64,000 nucleotides of DNA from Holacanthus passer (lineage: Eukaryota > Chordata > Actinopteri > Pomacanthidae), in contig JAFREQ010000012.1 in assembly GCA_025331565.1 (NCBI GenBank), forward strand, positions 13,072,501-13,136,500. Reading direction: 5' to 3'. The number at the start of each line of letters is the position of its first letter. Positions within the stretch are counted from its first letter, which is position 1. The position numbers and the translations under genes were made by a program. A model generated the notes under the pieces. It saw only the letters and a list, made by a program, of their open reading frames with translations, did no database searches and was not told the DNA's origin. Shown piece by piece: positions 13,401 through 25,400 of the stretch.

Positions 13401-14442
13401 AGAGAGATATTAAATTTTATTCTGTGTGGTATTAATGAAGTCTTAAAAAGTCTTAAATTTAAATTGGCGAACCCTGCAGAAATCCTTATCCTTATTTCAC
13501 ATCAAAGAGGAGATGAGAACAATCTGTGAAGGAAAGCATTGGTCAGTTATTGTGTGTGTTTTTTAATGTGTCCATCCTTCATGTCTTGTTCTCTATGTGC
13601 CCCTTCGGATCATCATGAAGGTCCTGAGTTTGGAAAGGAGTTTCTTATTAACATAATTGTCGGCGGTGTAGTAGCTGTGGCTGTGGTATCGTCGGTAGTG
13701 TTTGTCGTCACCTACATGGTCACAAAACAGTTCACCAAGAAGAAGTTGCTGAAATTGTCCTCTCAGTCGTCTGATGTCTCCCCGGACTCGTGCGAGGTAC
13801 CGTCATCACCTGTCTGCGGTTACTGTTCTCTGCTGAATTTATGTCTTAAATGATAATAATAAAATTTGATTTGTCCTTGTCTTGCAGCAAGTCCTGATCA
13901 CCACTGATGAACCTTCAACCATCATCAACGTCAAGGCTGAACCTCCAAGTCCTGTGAGCGAACAGGAGCAGCCGTCCAATCTGCCTGACTGTGTCCCTTT
14001 TGAAATCAAGAGTGAGTGTATTTTATACCGCACAGTGCATGCTCCCGATCAATGGTCCAGTGTGTTTCGGCTGAAACGTACAGAAAATTATTGTACTAAC
14101 TCTTATCTCTCCCCTTCATCCCCTTCAACACCCCCCCCTCCTTCTCCTCTCTCCTCAGTCCCTGACCTGATCTACACGGTGCTGGATCTGGTTCCTGTGC
14201 TGCAAATGAAGCAGCTGGTGCGTTCTCTCGGTGTGAGGGATACAGAGATCGAGCAAACAGAGCTGGATTACCGATCCTGCCGGGAGGCCCACTACCAGAT
14301 GCTGAGGCTGTGGGCCGAGAGAAGGTCGCGTGCAGGTGGAATGATGCACTGGCCCTTGTTGCAGGAGTTGCTGGACGAACTGAGAAAGATGCACCTGGGT
14401 CGGGCGGCCGAGGAGCTGGAGACAAAGTACAGCATTCAGTAA
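10456..14442 (+). CDS. tnfrsf1a: TNF receptor 1 (death-domain receptor), complete
   Basis: Nine coding exons: 10456-10524, 10612-10720, 10864-10989, 11103-11258, 11871-11949, 12838-12893, 13621-13796, 13888-14011, 14159-14442. Phases join without error to give 392 residues (human TNFR1 has 455). In order: signal peptide (about 1-23); cysteine-rich domains (ICCNKCSPG, NCTPCPIGEYTD, RHQNTICRCEDGYF, KNTVCECKEGYYRVNDKCEL); one transmembrane helix (about 206-232, IIVGGVVAVAVVSSVVFVV); a short cytoplasmic linker; and a C-terminal death domain (about 299-385) with SCREAHYQMLRLWAERRSRA and WPLLQELLDELRKMHLGRAA. TNFR1 binds TNF and signals through TRADD to NF-kB or cell death. The acceptor of the transmembrane exon (ATCATGAAG/G) is weak, but no better in-frame site is near. 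Gene order beside plekhg6 matches mammalian TNFRSF1A. The cytoplasmic linker is shorter than in mammals. Confidence 0.93.
11287..11766. mobile_element. Tc1/mariner-type MITE in tnfrsf1a intron
   Basis: The left end reads CAACCTCTATGCCAGAAAAG then TTGGGACGCTGTGTAAAA. The right end, reverse-complemented, starts CAATCCCCATTCTAAAAAAG then TTGTGTCC, so the termini are inverted repeats with mismatches. The interior (ACATATTTCAAACAAGTTGG, CATGGGCTCAGGAAGACTTT) resembles a widespread teleost Tc1-like element. At about 480 bp with no open frame it is non-autonomous. It ends about 105 bp before coding exon 5 of tnfrsf1a. Confidence 0.75.
12958..13018 (-). repeat. Non-LTR 3' tail fragment in tnfrsf1a intron
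   Basis: The sequence TTTATTAATTCCACAATGGGGAAATTTACAATG is the reverse-complement form of the TCCCCATTGTGG...AATAAAGG tail seen elsewhere in the window. The fragment is short and truncated, in the intron between tnfrsf1a coding exons 6 and 7. Confidence 0.45.
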
Positions 14443-16280
14443 TTCTGCAACGCGTGCCAAGTGGAACAAAAAGCTCATGAAACCAAGTGTTGTTTTCTTT
14501 AGAGACTCTCTGAAAATATCCGAACAAATGTGGTGCTATCACCAAAGCAGTTTTATTTCAGAGCGACCAGCATCACTGAGCACTCTACCTCTCGTCCTGC
14601 CGATTGCTCACTGAGATGACAGGGCCAAACTACTGAGAGCGACGGATCAAATGGTTCTGTAAAGAGAAAGTCACTGAAAATGTGATTTTGTGCTGATAAA
14701 TTCTGCTTAAAACATGCAAACTTTTGTGTATGTTTTTTTGAAAAATCTTAAAGCAATAATAAGACATTTGGGGAGCTACGCTCACTCACTTTGTTGCACA
14801 GAGTTAGTTTCGCAAGACTGGAAACAAGCGTCTGGCCTAGCTCTGTCCAAAGACTAACAAAATCCACCTACCAGCACCTTCAAAGCTCACTAAAGAACAT
14901 GCTATATCTTGTTAGTTTAATCTGAACCTGAATTGTTTGTTCGTGTATTTTACGGGGAGCGTGACTAAGCATATTTCCCAAAATGTCAAACAGATTTTTT
15001 TTCTCTCTGTGTTGCGCTGTTTCTTTGGTATCACTATCCTGTACATTATGTGTTTGGGAATATAAGGGGATAATAGTGTTTATGATTTTAGACAGGACTG
15101 ATCACTTTTTATTATACAACTATGCATTCATGATTTTATTTTAGTGACCATATTGTATTAGTGTTGCTTTATATTGAACGGTTGCATTGTGCCTACTCTT
15201 TCATTAAGCTACTCAGATATTGTCAAAAGCTCCTATTACAAAAATAAGTTTAAAGATTTCATTTCAATTGTTACATTTGTTTTTCTTGGAGCAGAGGGAA
15301 GTGCAAAAAGACTATTGAACCATAAAGTTAATTGGTAATGTTTTAATGGTAGTTCCTGATGATATTATTTAAAAAGTCTTCTCTATTAATATTTAATAGG
15401 AACAAAGACAAACAGGGAAGTTTGCGGTTCCTACTTAATGGAGACCAGACCCCTGCCATATTTCACAGCTCCATTAGCATTCTTTTAAACCCCCTTATAC
15501 AAGCATTATTCATGACTGTTAGAGAAAACAGGACACGCCTTGTCTCAGTATGTCTCAGCCAAGAAACTTTTATAACACCAGTCTTGGCCTGCAGATTCAG
15601 ATATGAATCAGTGGCACTCAGACAGACTGAGGACGTGTCATTCCAGAGCACTTTTACGCTGTTTGAAACTGTATTATACAAACCAAAGCATTTATTGAGT
15701 GAACAATCAATGTTGACCAATGTTGAGCACCATATATGTGTTAATATCTGAATTTTAAATAAATGTTTTTGTAAGTGTGTATCTGAACCATGCCATGAAT
15801 TTGTGCGTCGGCTCCAGACGGCTGGCTGAGAGTGAGTGAGGAAAGTGGAAATGAAAGAATATTTGAGTGGTAATGAGGACACAGTCATGTATTTAACTTT
15901 AGAGACGCTGCCAGTCTCCATTCCAGCTTCAAGCTATAAACATTTATTCACATTTGTAATTGTTCCTCCCATATGTTCTACTGTCAAGCCTTTTTGACCT
16001 GATGTGACCTTTTCTCTCTTTTTCTTTCCTATAGCTATGTTCTTCTGGCTTCCCAATAGCGTGTGAGCACTGAGCTGTTTTCCATTTTACTGTGCTCTCA
16101 AACACCAGATTTTCATGGTTGACTTCACATCACCTTTTTTTTTTTTACTTTAGGTAATTTCAAAAACAACCTCTGATTTACTATTAATGCTCACTCTTTT
16201 CCCCTCTTAAAATGATTTCCTCCTGTTTGCTCAAGGTGATCAATAACCCTGATTGACATGAAACAACAACAGATCACGCC
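14443..16280 (+). other. tnfrsf1a 3' UTR and downstream spacer
   Basis: No exon is supported. A canonical AATAAA lies at 15758-15763, about 1.3 kb after the tnfrsf1a stop; it is the clearest poly(A) signal in the spacer and may end a long 3' UTR, but shorter forms cannot be excluded. A poly(T) run lies near 16135. Confidence 0.4.
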
Positions 16281-16496
16281 TCAAAGAAATCAGTCAACAC
16301 CTAAGCGCTTTTAACTGCGACACATTAACCAGCCCTGAGCACTCAGATTTGTCGGCTGCAGAATCCAGTTGTTCCCGTCGGACCAGTTGCAGAGGGCAAG
16401 GGTGCAGGTGAAAGGAAGAGAGGGAGGGACCGATCTGGGCAGAGAGAAGGAGGAGGGGAAAGCTAACAGAAACCAAGGATGACTGGGTGAAACAAA

Positions 16497-19400
16497 ATGG
16501 ATCCAACCAAGCCCAGGTAAATATAATTGTGTCCATTAAACGACATAGGTGGTAGTGTTGAGAAGATGAGAGTGGACGGCACATAGGAGGAACATTTCAC
16601 TTCATGTCTTCACTACAGTAAGTCATTTTCATGTTGGAGCTGCTCAATGGATCAACAACTGTAACTGTTTTGTTGATTTACTGAGGCTATAAAACTACAA
16701 GGAAGTCTGTTTTTCTTAACCAACCTACTAATCTCGGAATAAGTGCTACAATTACAATATAATCTAATTACAATCTTTAGTGAGTAACTGTAAGACACAG
16801 ACAGTGATTGTAAACAGGTATGACACAGTGTGGAAAGGGTTTGCGTCAATCCTTTGATGTTTGACAGAACAGCCAGAGCAGATTAGTGCGGTGTACCTGT
16901 CTGCAGCGGGGTTTGCTTGTGTGAGTGTGTTTGCTTTTGGACTAAACTCTAAAAACCACGATTGCATCAGTATGTAGAGAAATATTTCATCAACACACAG
17001 CAGCTTCCAGAGAATGGAGACACGCTTTTCTCTGCTGTAACTTTATCTCTGCAGCAGGATGTTGTGCAAGTTGCAAAGATGTTGGATTCATGGGAACTAG
17101 TGTTAGACGAGCACTGGAGTTACACTTTGACCCGCACGACTGTGTAACTGGAGCTGCAGCTATGTGAAACTGTTGGTGTCCTGTTCACCTAACGTCACCA
17201 GCAGCGAGATGCAGCAGGAATGATTTGTGTTCCTCTGACAGCCTGGGTACCTGACTTACTCCTGGTATTTACTACATATGTGTGACGGTACTTTGCTCGG
17301 TGACCCGACGGTACCTCTCAGGTTTCTGGCTCAGTAACACAGTAGAGAGAACTGCAGGATGCTTTACTGTATTTCTTCATTTGGACATTTTTCTGTTTGG
17401 GGATCAACATGTGGAACTGATTACCCACAGGATTAGAACTGGATCATAGCTGGGATCATTTAAAACTGAAACTTAAACCAGTTTTCAGGGATATAGTCAT
17501 GAATGATCTGGTGCTTGTTATTGCTTGTTATTTATATATTATCTATATGTAATTTTGTTGTCATTGTTTGTGTTTTGTGCTGTTTTCTATGTATTTTCTT
17601 CTTGCGTTTGATGTATTTTAGAGTCAATCCAGAGGCATTGCAAACTAGCTTAGGTTATAAATGCTGTGGTATGTGGCACTGATTCATGCTATACTTGAGT
17701 AATATATAAGACAAGGTAAACAATTGTCTTTGGTTGAGCTGTTCACAACCAGTAGACACATGAACTTGGTGATGAGCAGCTTGCAGCATGCTTCATTTTG
17801 AGGGCTCAGAAGTGGAAAAAAGGTTGAAAAACCACTGTCTTAAAAGATGAAGTAATCCCAGCAGTTCCCAAAAATTCAACTTTTTCTCTTTTGCTGCCAT
17901 CTGTGCTTGTTTACAGAGCATTTATAAAGCTTTAGCCCAGAAAAGAAAGTCTAAGTAAACCCTTTAAAATGACAACAAAGCCCACAATGTCCCTTTGTTC
18001 CGTCTTCCACTCTCAAGGCCTTGCATACTGTTCTCCTCTGTTCCTTCACACACCTTGTTTTAGCAATGACTAACCTCGTGTGCTTATCCTCAGCCTTTCC
18101 TCAAAAGCACCACATGTAAACAGCGGTGGAGGAAATGAATCACTGATGGAAGAGGCAATGGCGCCCTGGCAAGACGGTGTGGATGGGGAGAGGCAGAGGG
18201 ACGCGGAAACCAGAGAGCCAGACGCTGCTGATGGGACAACAGCAACAGCTGCAGAGATAAACAGTCACCACAGGGGGTCAGCAGACAAACACAGGTTCCA
18301 TACGTTTAGCTATCAGGTTAGTGCAATGGGACAGACCTGAGGGTGCATTTATATTACAGTACATTTATTGAGATGATCAGGCAGATCAACGTGTCCCTTC
18401 ATCTTTGGCGTGTCAACATGCAGACCATCGTTGATAAAACATGTTTTACTGTGAATTATTTAGAAGAGGCCGAAATATTCTCACTGCACTGCAAACTATG
18501 TTTTTAGGAGTCCATTATAGACATTAATGTGTTCACAGCATTGAGGATTTTATCATTTCTAAAAGTAGTTAAAATCAGACTCACCTCTACTGACCGCAAC
18601 ACAAATGCTGCTTAAACATTAATGCATCAGTGATGATAATCCTATATATATATATATCACTATGAAAGGGACAATTTGCATTACAAGTTCTTTTACTTTT
18701 GTTAATTTAAGTACATTTTACTGACAGCACTCCTGCGCTTTTACCTGAGTAAGATTTCACTTTCACTTGTGATGGAATATTTTTACACTGACTATCAAGT
18801 GCTAAAAACAACCTGAAACTGCAATGCCTGAGAGTATTTTTTCCTTTCCAGAGGCGGACCAAGCAAAAGGTAGTGAGTGACTTTGCAACACTGGCTAAGG
18901 GAACATCTGCAGGAGCCAAACCCAGAGCTGCTCTGAGACAGGTCCTGTTCAGCCAGGGAGTGTCTGAGAAAAACCTGGCGTCTGAGGTATTATGTTGTCT
19001 GCACGCTGACATGCATAGAAACAGATACAGACTTGCTCCAGTCCTCACAGTCAAACAACTGAAAAAACCTGCAGCGCTACTTGTTCTGCTCTGTTCTTAA
19101 ATGTAGCGTATGACCGCAAGTATTCACAACAACTGTTAATGAGATTTTCTCACTGATTCATTTTGCCATCTGACTTTCCTCTTTTTTTCTGCCTGTTTTC
19201 TGTGCTTCTTTCTTCCTATTCTTCTACATTCTCACCCCAGGAGCGAGGTCAGCTGGATGTGTTGAAGCAGGATCTGGAGAGCTACGCTGTGCCAGTCAGT
19301 TTAAAGTGGAGGTGGAAGGAGGAAAGTCAGGGAACAACGTTGGAGAAGAGCTGGACAGATATAGTGGACTCTCATGCAGTACGGGCCCTTATTGACTAAC

Positions 19401-22400
19401 TCTATAGGCTAATGCATCCTACTAAGAAGTGTTGTCTTGGTATCAAAAGCCTGATATACCGAAATTTATTCATCTGTGCCACACAGCTTTATTGTTATCC
19501 AAAACTATAAAAAACACACCATTGAGCCACACAGTTGTACTTGGTGACATGTTCCTTCATTACCAAGGAAATGGGCACTGTAGTTTATTTTAAATCAACC
19601 CAACATGCACCATCCTGCCGCTGTAAATACTCACTAAAGCCCCACATCTGCTGCTGAAAATAGTCCCCAACAAATGCACTATTTGCTAATGTTTAAAATA
19701 ACTACAGTGCTCAGTTTTTTAAGGAAATTATTTTGCATTATTTGAAAGTGTCAGTGTCAAATTCTGTGACCTGTTTCTAAAGATTTATGTCCATTGTTGG
19801 ATTGACTGGGTTTAGGTCTTAGCTCCAGACAAACTGGGGAAATGGGAAAGAATTGAGAGGTTAACTAGCACCAGTGGTGGAAGAAGTATTCAGATCTTTT
19901 AGCAATACTACAGTGTACAAATAGTACATGTACTACAAGTATTAGCATCAAAATATTCTTAAAGTACTAAAGGTAAAAATGCTGATTATACAGAATGGCC
20001 CATGTCAGAATCATTATATTATTGGATTGTAATTATTGATGCAATAATGTGTTGATCACTTTAATGTTGCAGCTGGTAAAGATGGAGCTAATGTGGATTT
20101 GTTGACAGTGAGGGTTTCTCCCGTTCTCACTGTAAAATACCTGCTCTGTATGTTCACATTCTTTAAGCATCTCTAATATTTCTTTCTTTCTCTTTCTTCT
20201 CTCCTCTACTGCCTTGGTTTGGTTTTCAGACGATGTCAAAAATGCAGAGACACCAACAGGAAGCGCTGTGGGAGTTTGTCCACACTGAGCTCACTTACAT
20301 CAACAAGCTAATTATCATCAAAGACGTATGTCAGTCTCTATCTGCTGTCACAGTCACATTTAAATACAGCATTTCATCTTACAGAAGTCAGAGCTGAGAA
20401 GGGATTTTCCACAGGATGTTTAACAAAGCTGTGTCTGCCTCTCACAGTTGGTCGTTGCAGCTCTTGTCAACCTGCACCAACATGGATTTCTCCTGGAGGT
20501 CAGTTTGCAGAGCACGCAGCCTCATTTAGAGTGGAAATGCACAAAGCTGCTGCACAACACATTTCTAAACACACATTTCAAGACCTATTTTCCACTGCTC
20601 TGCATACCACTGACACACATTGACTGGCACAACAACAACATCCGCCTTGGCTCATACAGAATACAACACACAAGCGGAAAATGCAGCACAACAACAGATT
20701 TCCATTGAGAAGATGGAAAATAATACAAAGTTAATCTTGAGCAGTAGGATTTTTACTTTGTTCTGACTTCCTTCCTTGACAGGTGACCCCTAAGCAGCTT
20801 TTCTCCAACCTTCCCTCTGTCCTCGCCGCTCACCAGCTGTTTTGGAAAGAGGTGATTTATCCCATGTTACGTGAAGTCCGGAGGACAGGCATGCCCTTTG
20901 ACCCCATGAGGTTAGAGGCCGGCTGCCTGCAGGTACGAATTCACTTTCTGCAAGATAAATACATTCACAAGTGTGTTTCTGTCTGTCAGTGGTGCGAGGT
21001 AACTAAGTACATTTACTCAAGTACTTCACTTAAAAACTGTTTGCTTGAAATTTTAAATTTTATGCAACTGTACTTCAGGGGGAAATATTGTACTTTTTAC
21101 TCCACTGCATTTATTTGACAGTTAAAGTTACTTTGCAGATTAGAACATATTTGTGCATGTGCAATTATAATGGATTGTAATAGAGTAAATAAAACTAACC
21201 AGCAGCAAATAAAATACATAAAAATAGTTTCGGTCGGAGGTCGGATATGAATCGTTATCATTTTAGTCCGTTAATCATTCGGGTTTCTCAAGTCGTGAGT
21301 AATCCTCTCCGTTGCATAGATATCGTGCACGTCAACACTAGGTATTTCTTTTGTCAGCCATTTCTTAGTCAGGCATTTCTTATAAGCCACCCATAGCATT
21401 CTCAGTCTTTATCCTTTTTCCTCCAATCAGGTTCCTCCAGCTTACTCATGTGCATCAGCTCAAAACTAGTTGTTATCTAACAGTTTGCGTGATGCTTTGG
21501 ATTTCAGTTGAAAAATGGAGTCATAGAGATAGAGACAACTCTAAAAGACACGAAAGTGATTCATGTCTTTGTTCCCACTGAATCTCCAACAGTCAGGCTG
21601 ATTTGAATTTATTTAAAAGAGTACTTCACCGGTTTAGCATTAAAGAAGCAGAACCAGGGATATTATCGTTTTATATCGCATGCATTCTTATTCCTTGTAA
21701 AAACCTGGTTCCCATGTTACCCACAATGCAACTTGACCACCAACAGTTTGGAGATTCAGGTGTGTTAGAAGCAGCTAATGTAGCCTTGAGCTGCTGGCCT
21801 CAAGCAGAGATGAAGAGCGGGTCTAGTAAGGTTACTTCTTTCTAACTGCACACATCCTGGGTTTTTTTAAATTTAAGATTGTAGCCTTCAGTCTTATTCT
21901 GGATCCCACAATGCACAGCACCTATTATCTATACAATTTTTTAAATCAGATTTCGCACAGCTCCCTCTGGACCCACAAAAGGCTTTATACAACATTTTTC
22001 ACATATGCAGCAGCACTTGTTGGAGAATTTAAGTAAAGTTTTTGATGCAGGACTTATGCTGTCTGGAGATAACAGAGGTTTCTCGCTGTCATTAATCATC
22101 CTTTCCTTTTTGTCCCCAGTTCCATCAGCGCTTCTCTACCTATCAGGATTACTGTTGGGAGGAGGAAAACAATCTTGAGTTCACACGCAGGCAGATGGAG
22201 AGCAATCCACATTTCCTCACATACGTCCAGGTACAGAAAGCTGCATCCATACACACAACAGTCCTGAACACAAACACTCAGACATGTGAGCTCACACACA
22301 TACTGAAACACTCGCCAACACAAAACCCATTAACACCATTCAAGACACTTAGATGGAATTCATTGTGATTGTGACTAAGTGTTCTGTTATTAATGGTGGC

Positions 22401-25400
22401 AGAGTGTGGTTTATGATGCTTTCATAACCTTGTGGGTGACCAGTCATAGGCATTTCCTGATGGGCAACCACTTGTAATGTCAACGTCTTGATGATTCAGA
22501 CTTAACAGCAGTTTTAAAGGATTTCATATTCACAAAACTGAAGTCAAGACATTTACGGGAATATGACTGCAAGCCAAGTGCGTCCTGCAGCGTCTCAGAC
22601 ATTTACACAAAACCTGAAAGACTAAAAGTCAAAACGTCAAGAGCATTTTGATAGAAACATGTCACCCTACAATTAACACTGCTTTCTTTTGTATAGAAGC
22701 AGGTGCCGCCATTGTAAACGTGTTTGTTTCACACTTGCTTTTTCACTTATGTCACACCATCACTCTTGTCAACCTGAGTGGGAGGTGATGTTTTTTTGTT
22801 TAACAACACTTTTTACCAGGAAATGGTACATGGTGGGGTCTTCTCATCCAAATCAAACAAAACAAAAACATCTCACTTAGCCCCCGTGGTACTTTTTGTT
22901 TCGGTCGATATGGTTTTATTTGTCAAGGCGAGATGTCGGTCTGCTGCCTCCACTTCAATACACAGCTGGTGTGAGCAAGACAACAGACAAAGGAGTCAAC
23001 CTCCATTAGGGGCTATTTTCTATCAAAAATAATAAAAACTCTCCATAGTGAGGATCGAGGGGCACAAACAACATATATATCCAAACATCCAAAAATAAAA
23101 CCAGAACTATCTGTACAGCTATGTACTATTACTGTAGGATGCTATTGGACACTCATCCAGGTGTTATGTAATAAAATTAGTTTTGATCAAAAGCATTGAT
23201 TTGAGACACTGTTCTTATGTTTTTGGTTTGCCCAGTGGGTGGAGACTCACCCTCAGTGTGAGCGGATGCGGCTCGGGGACATGCAGGCCAAACCACATCA
23301 GAGGATCACAAAGTACCCACTGCTTCTCAAGGCTGTTCTGAAAACCACCCAGGACCCTCATGTACAGCACAAACTCAGAGGCATGGTGAGAAACTTAAAT
23401 CTCTGAGGGCTGTACCATTTTAAGGGATACCTTAATTCAAATCAATATAGTAATTGTGGATATTCAGGAGACTGAGGCCATCTCTTTCTCAATCAATATC
23501 AGATATCAATCAGATCAATCAGATACTTGTGATGAACCCAATGCGTTTTGTTTCTTCTCCAGTTATCCAGTGTAAACAGTTTTTTGGAGAGTATCAACGA
23601 CAACCTGAGGCTAAAAGATGAGGAACTCGCTCTGTCCATCTCTGCTCAGAGGGTGGAGGGATATGAGGTGGAGGGAATAAATGAAGAAATTGACAAGGTA
23701 AAATATGAGTATGTGCTTGGTTTGTCATAAATCGCTGGAATACAGTCTACAAAAACTGTTTTATTACAGCCAAATGTGATATGATATTGTTTCTTCCTCT
23801 TAGCTTAATATCAAACAGGATGTGACAGTTCAGATGTCAGGCTATAATAACAATACTGAGCTTTACAGATTTCTGCCACAAACATTCGCTTTGACATGTT
23901 TTACCACTGATGATTACTTGGATGCCTTTGACAGCATGTGAGAGAGATCTGCCAGTTTGACCTAACATGCCCCATCAGAGGAGTAGGTCCTCAGGTTGTA
24001 CGTAAGCTGCTGCTGGAGGACAATTTGAAGATCCGGGCGAGAAAAGACAACAAGGTGAGCAGAGCCGGTGCACTCAGTTACTGTGCATTTAAATCTCATC
24101 GAAACATTGTTGTCTTTAGTTGTCAACTTTCTCGTGTTTGCTCGCACATGCAGCTGGAGGTGGTGGCTCTACTTTTCTCCGATGTGCTTCTTATGACCAA
24201 AGTCCAGAAGAAAGGAGAGCGGCTGAAGGTAGTTCGACCTCCTCTGGCCCTCGACAGAACGTATTGCGTAGCACTGAAAGATGGCTGTGAGTAAAACTTC
24301 CTTATGCTCAAGATGCAAGATGGTTGAATTCTGTGACAATATATCACAGATAATCATTCCTCCTCTTCTCTCAGGTTCATTTGTTCTTGTGGAGGTAGGT
24401 GAGCTTCAGAGTGTTATGAATGTCTACATATTTGCAGCCAGCACCTCAGAGAACTGTTCCACATGGATCTCCACCATCCGCCAGGCGAAGGTGAAATTTA
24501 TGACCAGATGCTTTGAAATGTCCAATGTCTGTCTTTCAATTGTTTGTCCAATCCTTTGGTCCAGACACAAATATGTGAGCAACTATTAGATGGATTGCCT
24601 TGACATTTTTGACATTCATGATCCCCAGAAGATGAACCTGACTGACTTTTCCTTGAGAGCCACCAACAAGTTTTCTGTTGTTCTATGAAATATCTGAACT
24701 ACTACTGCAGAGATTGGCACATTTTGTACAGACATTCACAGTCCTTCAAGGATGATTCATAAAGACTTTTTTGATTATTGATCCCCTGACTTCTCCTCTA
24801 GCGCCACCATGAGGTTGATGTCGGTTCAGAAAGAAATGTCTCCACACTATTAAACTGATTGCCATTGAATTTGGACACATTCATGCCCCCCTCTTGGTGA
24901 ATTGTCGTCATTTTTTCTCTTGCATCATCATCAGGTCAAAATTTGTGCAACACTTTCATCTGCAAAACTAATGATATTTCCATAAGTCTCAGATGTTTTT
25001 TGTGTGTTTTTGTGTTATTCATTTTTTGTCTATGTTACATTATCAGGAAACACTGAGGAGCTGTAGAGAGACAGAGAGAAAAAGACAACTGGAAAACTAT
25101 AAAATCCAGCAGCCGGAGGCCAAACCTGTTACAGAAGTCAAGACTGATGATATGGAGACAGAAGAACACCCTCTTATTCAGCCAGGAGGAGAGACTTTTG
25201 TGGATGAACTCACGGAGGAATTTATAATTCGCCAGTCAATATATGGGATGCTGGTGTCTAAAAAGTCAGAGGAACAGTATCAACCTCCAGATTATCAACC
25301 TCCAGATGATATGGCCTCCAACAACACTACTGTATCTTATTTGCGCTCCCAGCCCAAAGATAATAATCAGAAATCAGTGCGTAAGAGCTTTGCTGGTCGA

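Noticed and set aside
14096..14545. Minus-strand open frame opposite the tnfrsf1a death-domain exon
   Set aside because: It is a shadow of the GC-rich coding exon. The plus-strand frame is a clear death domain.
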